Source of the DNA: CAYRTV01 sp046483285
GTDB lineage: Bacteria > Acidobacteriota > Aminicenantia > Aminicenantales > Aminicenantaceae
Direction: 5' to 3'
Length of the DNA: 64,000 nt
Assembly (NCBI GenBank): GCA_046483285.1
Contig: JAWODN010000046.1
Span: 14,448-78,447 of the forward strand
The notes under the pieces were generated by a model that searched no databases, was not told the origin of the DNA, and saw only the letters and a program-made list of their open reading frames with translations. Made by a program: the position numbers and the translations under genes. Below, piece by piece: positions 25,916 to 35,170 of the stretch; positions within the stretch are counted from its first letter, which is position 1; each line of letters begins with the position of its first letter.

Positions 25916-26841
25916 TGCTGGACTCCTCCCGAGACGGCTCTCAGATAGAGGTCTTCGATGTTCATGGCGAGCGGACGCATTTCCATCAAACCGAGATTTT
26001 TTTCCGCTATAAGATGGACCAGACGGTCCCGCAGGTCCTGACCCGTGGACCATTCGATTTTAATGCCGTCATCCTGAAGCGAAATGTTTTTCACTCCGGG
26101 AATATTTTTCAAAAGAGATTGGACACCGGAACCGGTTTGGCGCAATTTGAGCAAAACGCCGTCTTTGCCTTTGCTGAAAGAAGCCGTCAATTCGTTCAGG
26201 GAACCCGAGCGCATCAGGCGGCCTTCATTGATAATGATCACGCCGTCGCAGGTTTGGGTGACTTCAGCAAGAATATGAGTGGATAAAATGATGGTATGGG
26301 ATTTCTTCAAGGATTTGATCAGCTCTCTGATTTCACGGATTTGAGCGGGGTCCAGTCCGATGGTCGGCTCATCCAGAATCAAAACTTCCGGATCATGGAT
26401 GAGGGCTTGTGCAATACCCACCCGCTGACGGTATCCCCGGGAGATGTTTTTGATCAGTCTTTTCCATACGGACTGAAGCGAACTCACCTCAATGGCTTTT
26501 TCCACGGCAGAGGTGCGCTGAGAAGAAGGCACCTGTTTAATTTCCGCGACGAAATGGAGATATTCCCGTACCGTCATTTCAGGGTACAAAGGAACATTTT
26601 CAGGAAGGTAGCCCATGATTTTTTTGACGTCCTCGGGATTTTCGAAGACGTCAAATCCAGCCACCCGGGCTTTTCCATTTGTGGCGGGAAGAAATCCGGT
26701 GAGGATGCGCATGGTGGTGGTTTTTCCTGCGGCGTTGGGTCCCAGGAGTCCCCAGATTTTTCCTTTCTCAATGGTGAAGTTCAAATCGTTGACAGCGATT
26801 AAATCACCATATTTTTTGGTGAGATGCTCAACTTCGATCAT
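25912..26841 (-). CDS. ABC transporter ATP-binding protein (GldA-like)
   Basis: 309 residues. Walker A GPNAAGKTT (about 35), Q-loop region GYLPENVPLY, a signature ISRGYRQRVGIAQAL in place of LSGGQ, Walker B VLILDEPTIGLDP (about 154) and the switch His in ILSTHILAEV. The C-terminal 80 residues are the regulatory extension seen in ABC-2 type ATPases (DUF4162-like). It powers the GldF-like permease. First gene of the operon that ends with metH. Confidence 0.95.
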   Translation of the reverse strand: MIEVEHLTKKYGDLIAVNDLNFTIEKGKIWGLLGPNAAGKTTTMRILTGFLPATNGKARVAGFDVFENPEDVKKIMGYLPENVPLYPEMTVREYLHFVAEIKQVPSSQRTSAVEKAIEVSSLQSVWKRLIKNISRGYRQRVGIAQALIHDPEVLILDEPTIGLDPAQIREIRELIKSLKKSHTIILSTHILAEVTQTCDGVIIINEGRLMRSGSLNELTASFSKGKDGVLLKLRQTGSGVQSLLKNIPGVKNISLQDDGIKIEWSTGQDLRDRLVHLIAEKNLGLMEMRPLAMNIEDLYLRAVSGGVQQ

Positions 26842-26943
26842 CCGCTTCCTCCTTTTTGTTTGCTTTCCATTTCATTTTTAATCGCCCTTTTACCCCGTGG
26901 GCGGCGTGCTCATCATTCAGGCAGAATAACCGCTTGTTTTTCT

Positions 26944-28878
26944 TCACATTCGCTCGGGTTGAGGAATGCCCATGAGATTCAAGGCGGTTTCAAGTTTTTT
27001 CTGGATAAAATAGATGGTCAAAATACGAAGATCACGCAGGCCGGGGTTGTCTTCCGCCAGGATGGAATATTTATGGTAATACGCATTGAACTTTTGACAT
27101 AAATTGAAAGTGAACTTGGCCAGATGAAGAAATTCAAGGGTGTTCAATGAATGGAGAACTTCCTCATCCAATTTGGAAGCATAAAGGACGGTATCCCAGA
27201 AATCACGGTATTCATTTCCCGAAAGAAGATCCCACTTAAGTGACCCGGGGTTGTTTTGGAGAAGAGTTTCCGGCTCTATTCCCAGTCTTTTTTTAAGTTT
27301 TCGTAAAATACTGTTGATGCGGACCAGAGAGTATTGAAGGTAGGGGCCCGTTTCCCCTTCGAAACTGAGCGCGTCTTCAAAATCGAAGATGATGATGGAA
27401 TTGCGGGCGAACTTCAGCATGAAATAACGCAAAGCGCCGCAGGCGATTTTCCGGGACACCCGGAGTTTTTCCTCCGTGGAAAAACCGGGATTGCGTTTGT
27501 CGACTTCGTCTCTCGCTTTTTTTTCCATCCGGTCGATAAGGTCGTTGGCCTTAATGCCGAGTCCTTTTCTGCCAGAAACTTCCATGAAGTTTTTTTCCCG
27601 GTCTGCTGCGGTCACTTGCTGCCCTAATTCTTTCAGGCTTTGAGGAGATAAGGCGACCATCTCGTAGGAAAAATGAATGGAATTCCCGGCCTGTTTGGTA
27701 TATTGGAGGGATTTCAGGCCCTGAGTCACCACTTTTTGGGGATAGGCCTGCCGGATATCGATCACATTATAAACCCGTCCGGCTTTTCCAAAGCCGGGAT
27801 GATGCCCGGTCGGGGATGACGAGGTGATCCAAATGGTGTGATCCGGTGTTTCCACAAAAGGTGTATAAAAAAAATCCTTATCCAGGAGTCCGAATTTCCA
27901 TAATTGATAAGCGATGTCTTTCCCGACGTAGGTGACGGTTTCATCGGAACGGACGATGATTTTTTCCTGTTCCGGTCCATCCTGCAATTTCATCACCCAG
28001 CAGCCTTTATGCGCTCCGTCTCCGGCATAAACGACGGCGCCTTTTTCTTTGAGAAGACTGAAGGCGTTTTTCCAAAAATCAAGCTTTATGATATGGCTTT
28101 CACAAGCCTGAAGGTCATAGGTGATGCCTAAGCGCCCCATGGTTTCCAGATGGGCTTTTAAAATACGCCTGGAGACATGGTGAGCGATATCATATTCCGG
28201 ACCGAGGCCTTTTTCGATTTTTTTTAAAATTTCTGATTTTCTTTTTCCGGCTTCCGGATTGTTATCCAGGTGCGCCGCCACCCGCGCATAGAGATCCCAG
28301 CAATAGTCATCAAATTTTCCCGGAAGTTCGCGGATATCCTCCAGGCTTTTTTTCTCCAGTTCCATAAATCCAAAGGCCACATCCGCCACCTGGACGCCGG
28401 TGTCGTCAATATAATTTTGAATTTCGATTTGGTCTCCTTTGTATGACAGGCACCGTACCAGGGTGTCTCCGAGACAAGCGTTTCGGATATGTCCGATATG
28501 AGCGGCCTTATTCGGATTGATGGAGGTGTGTTCGACGATGGTTTTTCCGGTTTCCGGCGTCAGGGTGGAGGCGGCCGGCCGGAGGAGATGCTGTGAGAAA
28601 AACTGTTTGCGGTCAAGAAATAGATTGATATATCCGGCTCCGGCGATTTCCACTCTTTCAATGCCTTCCAGGGCATGGAGGCGGGCAGAGGCTTCCTGGG
28701 CGATTGTCCTGGGGCTGGTTTTCATCTTCTTGGCCAGCTGAAAAGGAAAGGCCAGGGCCAGGTCTCCCATTTCAATTTGAGGAGGGTAGGTCAAGTCGAT
28801 ATCTTGGTATTCAAGAGGGAATTCATCCTTGAGTGCCTGGTAAATGGAAGTTTTCAGTGTTTTTTTTAATTTCAGCAT
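26944..28878 (-). CDS. argS: Arginyl-tRNA synthetase
   Basis: 644 residues from MLKLKKTLKTSI; GGAGG lies 7 bases before this ATG, so the longer frame upstream is not used. N-terminal additional domain at about 1-105 (GDLALAFPFQLAKKMKTSP), class I HIGH as AAHIGHIRNACLGD (about 122), catalytic TYVGKDIAYQLWKFG and GHHPGFGK, a KMSKS-equivalent GRKGLGIKAND (about 436), and the C-terminal DALR anticodon-binding domain (LQYSLVRINSILRK ... NAYYHKYSILAED). Single-gene transcription unit. Confidence 0.97.
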   Translation of the reverse strand: MLKLKKTLKTSIYQALKDEFPLEYQDIDLTYPPQIEMGDLALAFPFQLAKKMKTSPRTIAQEASARLHALEGIERVEIAGAGYINLFLDRKQFFSQHLLRPAASTLTPETGKTIVEHTSINPNKAAHIGHIRNACLGDTLVRCLSYKGDQIEIQNYIDDTGVQVADVAFGFMELEKKSLEDIRELPGKFDDYCWDLYARVAAHLDNNPEAGKRKSEILKKIEKGLGPEYDIAHHVSRRILKAHLETMGRLGITYDLQACESHIIKLDFWKNAFSLLKEKGAVVYAGDGAHKGCWVMKLQDGPEQEKIIVRSDETVTYVGKDIAYQLWKFGLLDKDFFYTPFVETPDHTIWITSSSPTGHHPGFGKAGRVYNVIDIRQAYPQKVVTQGLKSLQYTKQAGNSIHFSYEMVALSPQSLKELGQQVTAADREKNFMEVSGRKGLGIKANDLIDRMEKKARDEVDKRNPGFSTEEKLRVSRKIACGALRYFMLKFARNSIIIFDFEDALSFEGETGPYLQYSLVRINSILRKLKKRLGIEPETLLQNNPGSLKWDLLSGNEYRDFWDTVLYASKLDEEVLHSLNTLEFLHLAKFTFNLCQKFNAYYHKYSILAEDNPGLRDLRILTIYFIQKKLETALNLMGIPQPERM

Positions 28879-28894
28879 GTTTTTACCTCCGGAT

Positions 28895-28922
28895 ATTATA
28901 TCAGATTTTGCTTCGCGGACAA
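28895..28922 (-). promoter_or_regulatory. Promoter of argS
   Basis: On the minus strand TTGTCC (28917-28922) and a perfect TATAAT (28895-28900) are 16 bases apart. The expected start, about 28888, falls at the edge of the SD (28886-28890), giving a leader of only about 10 nt. Confidence 0.6.
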
Positions 28923-29026
28923 GACCGCGCATTTGAATATTCGCCGCTGCCGGTCAATCCGCTTCTGCTTGATCCATTCACCTGGGTTTGGCTTGCATCC
29001 GGGGTGATTATATGGTAGTTAATTAA

Positions 29027-29417
29027 TCTAGCATGGATTATTCACGGGCCGGGATTGCCGCAGACGACGACAATTCTTTAATTCAATGTCGTCCCGAGGA
29101 GCGGAGCGACGAGGGATCTGTGAGTGCTTTCGTCAGGCCATATGGACAATGGGTTGCAAATTAGAAGCAGTTCGGGATCCTTCGCTCCGCTCAGGATGAC
29201 ATTAAATTAATGAAAGGTCGTCACTTCACTGCGACGAGCCGCAACCCGGCAGATGCGGTGAGATCCGGCCCGCCCGAAGGGTAAAAAAATGGCGAATAAA
29301 ATAACAATAAAAAAAATGAAAAACGTTCCATTTGATCTTTCATTAAAAACCATACTTATCGCTGATAAGAAAGAGATTGCAAAAACATCGCAATTTTTAT
29401 GAATAAGTCAGGCTAGA
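29027..29417 (+). repeat. Long (391 bp) member of the inverted-repeat element family
   Basis: Ends are TCTAGCATGGATTATTCA (29027-29044) and TGAATAAGTCAGGCTAGA (29400-29417), 15 of 18 complementary. Inside: CACGGGCCGGGATTGCCGCA as in the 8352 copy, an insertion with CCCGAGGAGCGGAGCGACGAG and GGATCCTTCGCTCCGCTCAGG ATGACA repeats, GAAGGGTAAAAAAATGGCGA (29277-29296), then ACTTATCGCTGATAAGAAAG ... ACATCGCAATTTTTATGAAT. No coding potential is seen. Confidence 0.75.
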
Positions 29418-29781
29418 TAATGACCGGGCCCAGGGTGCCGCGGATGCGAGGCGCAGGGTGCCGAGGGTCCCTGGCTGCTTTGTTTTGGCGGTTGGCTTTG
29501 TTCTCACGTGGCAGAAAGGGATGGCCACGGCTTGCTGACGAAAGCCTCGCAATGACAAGGCGGCGGAAAGGGATAGCCGCACGGCCTTCGGCCGTTCGCA
29601 ATGACAAGGCGGCCCGTACGGAGGCCGGCCGGGCATGGTTCCTCTCCGCAAGAGAGGGGAGCGAATGTCCTCGCCGGGAACAGACGAGCGGCGGCGGGAT
29701 ATGGCGCTTATTCATTGCCGCACGGAAACGATTCTCTAAGGCAGGGGCCGGGCTGGGTAATAAGCTGGAGAGGAAGAACTT
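29418..29781. repeat. Repeat-rich gap upstream of gcvT
   Basis: No gene. 29464-29560 is an inverse copy of the GTCATTGCGAGG repeat (CTTGCTGACGAAAGCCTCGC AATGACA). 29606-29665 matches 497-556 (CCCGTACGGAGGC ... GGTTCCTCTCCGCAAGAGAG). No glycine-riboswitch pattern could be recognised. gcvT's SD (GAGAGGAAG) is at the very end. Confidence 0.6.
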
Positions 29782-30867
29782 ATGAAAAAAACGTCTTTGA
29801 ATGACCGTCATAAAAAGAGCAGCGCCAAAATGGTGGATTTTTTTGGATGGGAAATGCCTCTTGAGTATTCCCGCATCGTCAAAGAGCATATGGCCGTTCG
29901 CAGGAATGCCGGCCTTTTTGATGTCAGTCATATGGGTGAAATTCTTATCACAGGTCCTCAAGCGCTGGAGTATGTTCAGTACCTTACCCCCAATGACGCC
30001 TCCCGTCTGGATTCGAACAGAGCCCAGTATTCGGCTTTGATCACGGCGGAGGGGACTTTTGTGGATGATTTGCTGGTTTATTATTTGGATAAAGACACAT
30101 ATCTTTTGGTGGTCAACGCGGCGAATACGGATAAGGATTACGCATGGGTGAGGGAGCACAAGAATAAATTCAATGTCAGCATTGAAAACAAAAGTGATGA
30201 TTATACTCAATTGGCCATTCAGGGCCCCATGGCCCTGGAGATTTTAAATCCTTTAACCGGACTGGAATTGGATGACATGAAGCCGTTCCGGGTCAGGCAC
30301 GGGGAGGTCGCCGGCATCGAGTCCATGGTTTCGCGAACGGGGTATACAGGTGAAGACGGATTTGAAATTTACACCTGTTCTTCGGAACCGGAAAAAATCT
30401 GGGATGCTCTGATGGAAGAAGGGGAAGGAAAAGGGCTGCTTCCGGTCGGACTGGGAGCTCGTGATACCCTCAGGCTGGAATCCGCTCTTATGCTGTACGG
30501 AAATGATATCGATGACACCACTACGGTTTTAGAAGCGGGTTTGGGGTGGCTGATCAAATTCCAAAAAGGGGATTTCATCGGAAAAGATGCTCTGTATCAA
30601 CAAAAGCAAGAAGGGATTAAATGGAAACTTTCCGGATTTGAGATTTCAGGCCGGGGAATCGCCCGGCCGCATCATTCCGTTTTTGCGGACGGCATGAAAA
30701 CCGGGGAAGTCCGGTCCGGCACGTATGCCCCTTACCTGAAAAAAAGCATCGGTTTGACTTACCTTCCGGTGGATCATTCTCATCCCGGAAATGAAATTGA
30801 AATTGATATCCGGGGAAAAAGAACTCAAGCCCGGGTTGTGTCACTTCCTTTTTATAAACGCAAATAA
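29782..30867 (+). CDS. gcvT: Glycine cleavage system T protein (aminomethyltransferase)
   Basis: 361 residues, full length. SSAKMVDFFGWEMPLEYS near the N-terminus, DVSHMGEI, the YTQLAIQGP strand, SRTGYTGEDGFEIY and the conserved LGARDTLRLESALMLYGND. It transfers the methylene group of the aminomethyl-lipoyl H protein to tetrahydrofolate, releasing ammonia. First gene of gcvT-gcvH-gcvPA-gcvPB. The 5,10-methylene-THF made could feed serine synthesis and the MetH of this window. Confidence 0.97.
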   Translation: MKKTSLNDRHKKSSAKMVDFFGWEMPLEYSRIVKEHMAVRRNAGLFDVSHMGEILITGPQALEYVQYLTPNDASRLDSNRAQYSALITAEGTFVDDLLVYYLDKDTYLLVVNAANTDKDYAWVREHKNKFNVSIENKSDDYTQLAIQGPMALEILNPLTGLELDDMKPFRVRHGEVAGIESMVSRTGYTGEDGFEIYTCSSEPEKIWDALMEEGEGKGLLPVGLGARDTLRLESALMLYGNDIDDTTTVLEAGLGWLIKFQKGDFIGKDALYQQKQEGIKWKLSGFEISGRGIARPHHSVFADGMKTGEVRSGTYAPYLKKSIGLTYLPVDHSHPGNEIEIDIRGKRTQARVVSLPFYKRK

Positions 30868-30947
30868 CCCGGCTGATGAACAGTCCGGGGCTGGCGGTTA
30901 AGGGATAGGTAAGCGAAGATAAAGTTTCAAGTCAAAAGGAGGTTTTA

Positions 30948-31337
30948 ATGTATCCGGAAACATATCGTTATTCTAAAGATCACGAATGGGTCAAAATGGA
31001 TGGCGGCCACGCCACTGTCGGAATCACCGATTTCGCCCAGCAGCAATTGGGAGATGTGGTTTATGTGGAGCTTCCAGAGGTTGGAGACAAATTTGAATTT
31101 CATCAATCCATCGGGGTTGTGGAATCGGTCAAGGCTGTTTCCGACATTTATTCACCCCTCGCCGGGGAAGTCATCGAAGTCAATGAGAAATTGAACGACA
31201 ATCCGGAAATTTTAAATGATGACCCTCATGGAAAAGGCTGGATTTTTAAAATGAAAGTGGGAGACGCAGCCCCGCTGGAAAAATTGATGCCGGCGGATGA
31301 TTATGAGAAATTTGTGGAAGGTCTGGAAGAAGAATAA
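30948..31337 (+). CDS. gcvH: Glycine cleavage system H protein
   Basis: 129 residues. The lipoylation site is K62 in GVVESVKAVSDIYSP; DHEWVKMDGGHATVGITDFA is the conserved N-terminal part. It is the mobile carrier between P, T and L proteins. SD AGGAGG lies 8 bases before the ATG. No lipoamide dehydrogenase (L protein) or lipoate ligase is nearby. Confidence 0.97.
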   Translation: MYPETYRYSKDHEWVKMDGGHATVGITDFAQQQLGDVVYVELPEVGDKFEFHQSIGVVESVKAVSDIYSPLAGEVIEVNEKLNDNPEILNDDPHGKGWIFKMKVGDAAPLEKLMPADDYEKFVEGLEEE

Positions 31338-31373
31338 GGAAGAAAAAACCCAGGTCAGGAAAGGACGTGCATT

Positions 31374-32729
31374 GTGAGTTATATATCTTTGAGCCGCAAA
31401 GACAAAGAGGAGATGCTGAAAGTGGTGGGGGTTTCTTCTCTGGACCAGCTTTTTGACTCCATCCCCGGCGACATCAAGCTGAAACAGCCTCTGGACCTCC
31501 CCCGCGGGATGTCTGAGCCGGAGGTGTTGAGCTGTTTCAAGGGACTGACACAGCAGAATCAATTTGGTGATTATATCTCTTTTCTGGGAGCTGGAGCTTA
31601 TCCTCACTTTATTCCCGCTGTGGTGGATTCTCTCAGCAGCCGGGGTGAGCTGGTCAGTCCTTACACTCCTTATCAGCCGGAAGTCAGTCAGGGGACTCTT
31701 CAAATAACCTTTGAATTTCAGACCATGATGACCCAGTTGACGGGATTGGATATCGCCAATGCCTCCCTCTATGACGGGGCGTCCGGAACAGCGGAAGCGG
31801 TTTTGATGGCGAACCGGTTGAACCGGAAGACAAAAGTGCTCCTGGCCGGTTCTTTGCACCCCAATTACCGCCGGGTCATTCAAACCTATACCGAAAATTT
31901 AGGGTTCGAACTGATTGAAATACCGTGGGATTCTTCCGGAAGAATAAACCGGGATGAACTCGCAAAACAATGGAGTGACAATGTGACCGCGGTAGTCTGT
32001 CAATCCCCCAATTTTTTTGGGGTCATTGAAGATTTGGAAAGCATTGCCGCTCCCGCCCATGAGAATGGAAGTTTGTTCATTGTTTCTGTGGCGGAGGCGA
32101 TGTCCCTGGCCCTTCTGGAGGCTCCGGGAAAACTGGGGGCGGATATTGTCACAGGTGAAGCCCAGTCTTTCGGAATTCCCTTGAGTTTCGGGGGTCCCTT
32201 TCTTGGTTTCATGACCTGCAAAAAAGAATTTCTCCGTCAATTCCCAGGACGGATAGCGGGACAGACCCATGATGTTGAAGGACGGCGGGGATTTGTTTTG
32301 ACCCTTTCCACCCGGGAGCAGCATATCCGGCGTGAAAGGGCCACATCCAATATTTGCACCAATCAGGCTCTGTGTATGGCCCGGGCCGCGGTTTATTTGG
32401 AACTGATGGGCCGGAAGGGACTGCGGGAAATTGCCCGGCAGAATGTCCACAAATCCCGTTATGCCATGAAGGTTTTATCTGCACTGGAAGGGGTGAAGGT
32501 GAAGTTCAGCGGCGTCGCCTTCAACGAATTTGTGCTTGAATTCGACCATTCCTGGAAGGATATCCAAAGGAATTTATATCAAAACGGCCTTTTGGGAGGG
32601 CTGGAATTGAGCCGTTTCTACCCCGGGTTGAAGAATTGCGTGCTGGTGTGTGTGACTGAGACGCATGAAAAGGATGACATCGACCGGTTTGCGGAAACTG
32701 TCGAGGCCGCTGTCAAGGCGAAAGGATGA
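31374..32729 (+). CDS. gcvPA: Glycine dehydrogenase (decarboxylating) subunit 1
   Basis: 451 residues. GTG start with AGGAAAGGA 8 bases upstream. SEPEVLSCFKGLTQQN, FLGAGAYPHFIP, SPYTPYQPEVSQGTLQ, TGLDIANASLYDGA and STREQHIRRERATSNICTNQ are the family hallmarks. With GcvPB it forms the two-subunit P protein that decarboxylates glycine with PLP; the PLP lysine is in GcvPB. Four bases separate it from gcvPB. Confidence 0.97.
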   Translation: MSYISLSRKDKEEMLKVVGVSSLDQLFDSIPGDIKLKQPLDLPRGMSEPEVLSCFKGLTQQNQFGDYISFLGAGAYPHFIPAVVDSLSSRGELVSPYTPYQPEVSQGTLQITFEFQTMMTQLTGLDIANASLYDGASGTAEAVLMANRLNRKTKVLLAGSLHPNYRRVIQTYTENLGFELIEIPWDSSGRINRDELAKQWSDNVTAVVCQSPNFFGVIEDLESIAAPAHENGSLFIVSVAEAMSLALLEAPGKLGADIVTGEAQSFGIPLSFGGPFLGFMTCKKEFLRQFPGRIAGQTHDVEGRRGFVLTLSTREQHIRRERATSNICTNQALCMARAAVYLELMGRKGLREIARQNVHKSRYAMKVLSALEGVKVKFSGVAFNEFVLEFDHSWKDIQRNLYQNGLLGGLELSRFYPGLKNCVLVCVTETHEKDDIDRFAETVEAAVKAKG

Positions 32730-32733
32730 TATC

Positions 32734-34191
32734 ATGATCCGAGAACCATTGATTTTTGAAATCAGCGATGACGGAAAAGCGGAGGTTCCTCTGCCTGCGC
32801 TGGATGTGCCTGAAGATAAAAGTTTTTTTGATAATCTTCCCTTAAGAAAGGATATAAAAGGTTTTCCCCAGGTGAGTGAGCCGGAAGTCGTGCGGCATTT
32901 CACCCGTCTTTCCCAGGTTAATTATTGTGTGGATAAAGGAATTTATCCCTTGGGGTCCTGCACCATGAAATACAACCCTAAAATCAATGAAAAAGTGGCA
33001 TCCATGGAAGGGTTTGCGCATGTTCATCCTCTTGCTGAACACAGAATGGTTCAAGGAAACCTTGAGATCATCAAAACCACGGAAAACATGCTTGCTGAAA
33101 TCACGGGAATGGATGACTTTTCGCTCCAGCCTGCGGCCGGTGCTCAAGGGGAACTTCTCGGGATGATGTTGACCCGGGCTTATCTGAAAGACCAGGGGAA
33201 TCCCCGGAAAATTGTGCTCATCCCGGATTCCGCGCACGGCACCAATCCTTCTTCCGCTCATATCTGCGGGTACAGGGTGAAGGAAGTGAAATCCGATGAA
33301 TCCGGCACCATCGACATTGATGATCTGAAGCGGATGATGAATGAAGACGTGGCGGCGGTGATGATCACAAATCCCAATACCCTGGGGGTCTTTGAATGCC
33401 GGATAAAAGAAGCTGCGGAAATAGTTCACGCGAAAGGCGGGTTGGTTTATATGGACGGAGCCAACATGAACGCGCTCATGGGAGTGGCCAGGCCGGGGGA
33501 CATGGATGTGGATGTGATCCACTTGAACCTGCATAAAACTTTTTCCACTCCCCATGGAGGGGGAGGGCCCGGATCCGGTCCGGTGGGAATAAAAAAGAAA
33601 CTGGAACCGTTTTTGCCGGTGCCGGTACTGGAAAAAACAGAACGGGGATATGGGTGGAATTTTGACCGGCCTAAATCCATCGGCCGGGTTCATGCTTTTT
33701 ACGGCAATTTTTTAGTGGCGGTCAAGGCGTTGGCATATATTCTGACTTTGGGAGCGGACGGCATCAAAGAAGCTTGCCGGGTGGCTGTTTTGAATTCCAA
33801 TTACATACGGAAAAGATTGGAAGGCACATATCATCTGAAGTATAAAACCCCCACCCTGCATGAATGCGTGTTTTCGGATAAGTATCAGAAAAAGAACGGG
33901 GTGTCCAATCTGGACATGGCGAAGCGCCTTATTGATTTAGACGTTCATCCTCCCACCATGTCTTTTCCATTGATCGTTCATGGAGCTTTGATGACGGAAC
34001 CGACCGAGACGGAAAGCCGGAGGGATTTGGATATGTTTATCGATGCGATGAAGCAGATTGACACGGAAAGCCGGGAAAATCCGAATGTTTTGAAAAACGC
34101 CCCCCATTCCTCCTATGTCCGGAGGCTGGATGAAACCGGGGCGGCCCGGAATCCCGTTTTGAAATGGATTCCGGAATCAGGAACCGAATAA
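32734..34191 (+). CDS. gcvPB: Glycine dehydrogenase (decarboxylating) subunit 2
   Basis: 485 residues from MIREPLIFEISDDG; the start follows AAAGGA with 7 bases spacing, and a longer in-frame start inside gcvPA is unlikely. The PLP lysine is K268 in NLHKTFSTPHGGGGPGSGP. GSCTMKYNPKINE, LQPAAGAQGEL, DSAHGTNPSSA and CVFSDKYQKKNGV are conserved family motifs. It completes the P protein. Confidence 0.97.
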   Translation: MIREPLIFEISDDGKAEVPLPALDVPEDKSFFDNLPLRKDIKGFPQVSEPEVVRHFTRLSQVNYCVDKGIYPLGSCTMKYNPKINEKVASMEGFAHVHPLAEHRMVQGNLEIIKTTENMLAEITGMDDFSLQPAAGAQGELLGMMLTRAYLKDQGNPRKIVLIPDSAHGTNPSSAHICGYRVKEVKSDESGTIDIDDLKRMMNEDVAAVMITNPNTLGVFECRIKEAAEIVHAKGGLVYMDGANMNALMGVARPGDMDVDVIHLNLHKTFSTPHGGGGPGSGPVGIKKKLEPFLPVPVLEKTERGYGWNFDRPKSIGRVHAFYGNFLVAVKALAYILTLGADGIKEACRVAVLNSNYIRKRLEGTYHLKYKTPTLHECVFSDKYQKKNGVSNLDMAKRLIDLDVHPPTMSFPLIVHGALMTEPTETESRRDLDMFIDAMKQIDTESRENPNVLKNAPHSSYVRRLDETGAARNPVLKWIPESGTE

Positions 34192-34224
34192 AAGAATATG
34201 CCGGCTGCGGGCGGAGGCTCGCTG

Positions 34225-34288
34225 CTTATCGCTGATAAGAAAGAGATTGCAAAAACATCGCAATTTTTTTATGAATAAGTCAGGCTAA
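34225..34288 (+). repeat. Right-half copy of the inverted-repeat element, before glyQ
   Basis: The 64-bp segment CTTATCGCTGATAAGAAAG ... TTTATGAATAAGTCAGGCTAA is nearly identical to 29355-29415 and to the inverse of 8352-8414. It contains the CTTATC-GCT-GATAAG hairpin and ATTGC...GCAAT hairpin followed by T residues. The left half of the element is missing. It ends 30 bases before glyQ, so it may also act as terminator for gcvPB or contribute promoter sequence. Confidence 0.75.
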
Positions 34289-34318
34289 GTTAGAGGCCGG
34301 GTCAGAAAAGAGAAGAAG

Positions 34319-35170
34319 ATGAGTATTCAAAATTTGATCATGAAACTGAACAGCTTTTGGGCGGGACAGGGATGTTATTTGGCTCCTTCCTATGATGTGG
34401 AAGTCGGCGCCGGAACCATGACTCCGGACACCTTTTTCCGGGTGCTGGATGACAAGGCGTGGAAGGTGGGATATGTCCAGCCGTCCCGCCGTCCCGCGGA
34501 CGGGCGCTTTGGCGAAAATCCACACCGGGTGCAAAAACATTTTCAATATCAGGTGATCATGAAGCCGTCGCCGGCTGACATTCAAAATAAATATTTGGAC
34601 AGCTTGAAATTTTTAGGGATCAACCTTCGTGACCATGATATCCGCTTTGATGAAGACAATTGGGAATCACCCACCATCGGTGCTTGGGGAGTGGGTTGGC
34701 AGGTCCTTTTAGACGGCCTGGAAATCACGCAGTTCACTTATTTTCAACAGGCAGGGGGAAGAGAGGTTCATCCCATTCCGGTGGAAATCACATACGGATT
34801 GGAAAGACTGAACATGTTTTTAGAGGGAAAGAATAATTTGTATGATCTGCAGTGGTCCGATAATGTCCGATACGGCGATTTGAGGCTAAGGGAGGAGAAG
34901 GAGTTTTCCGAATACAATTTCAATCAGGCGGATATACAAAGGCTGCAGAAATTTTTTGTCTTGACGGCTGAGGAGGCCGGGGTTCTTATAGAAAAAAATC
35001 TCATTTTTCCTGCCTATGACATGTGCTTGAAATGTTCCCACTTGTTCAACCTCTTGGATGCCAGGGGAGCGATAAGTGTGACCGAAAGGGTGAAAATGAT
35101 ATCCCGGATAAGAAGCTTGGTCATTGACGTGGCGGATAAATACACCCGCAAGGAAGAGGGGGCCGGATGA
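34319..35170 (+). CDS. glyQ: Glycyl-tRNA synthetase alpha subunit
   Basis: 283 residues. LIMKLNSFWAGQGCYLAPSY, GAGTMTPDTFFRVL, WKVGYVQPSRRPADGRFGEN, DDWESPTLGAWG-like EDNWESPTIGAWGVGWQVLL, and the motif 3 YGLERLNMFL are all present. It is the catalytic subunit of the bacterial alpha2beta2 enzyme. It ends in an ATGATG overlap with glyS. Together with the adjacent gcv operon this makes a glycine-centred block. Confidence 0.97.
   Translation: MSIQNLIMKLNSFWAGQGCYLAPSYDVEVGAGTMTPDTFFRVLDDKAWKVGYVQPSRRPADGRFGENPHRVQKHFQYQVIMKPSPADIQNKYLDSLKFLGINLRDHDIRFDEDNWESPTIGAWGVGWQVLLDGLEITQFTYFQQAGGREVHPIPVEITYGLERLNMFLEGKNNLYDLQWSDNVRYGDLRLREEKEFSEYNFNQADIQRLQKFFVLTAEEAGVLIEKNLIFPAYDMCLKCSHLFNLLDARGAISVTERVKMISRIRSLVIDVADKYTRKEEGAG

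Noticed and set aside
26842..26943. Cobalamin riboswitch for the operon that ends in metH
   Set aside because: The gap is only about 100 bases and lacks a B12-box; nothing similar is found before metH either.
29600..29781. Glycine riboswitch upstream of gcvT
   Set aside because: No paired aptamer signature could be recognised; the sequence is explained by repeat families.
29413..30210. 265-codon open frame antisense to gcvT and upstream repeats
   Set aside because: Its 3' half is repeat DNA and its 5' half the complement of gcvT.
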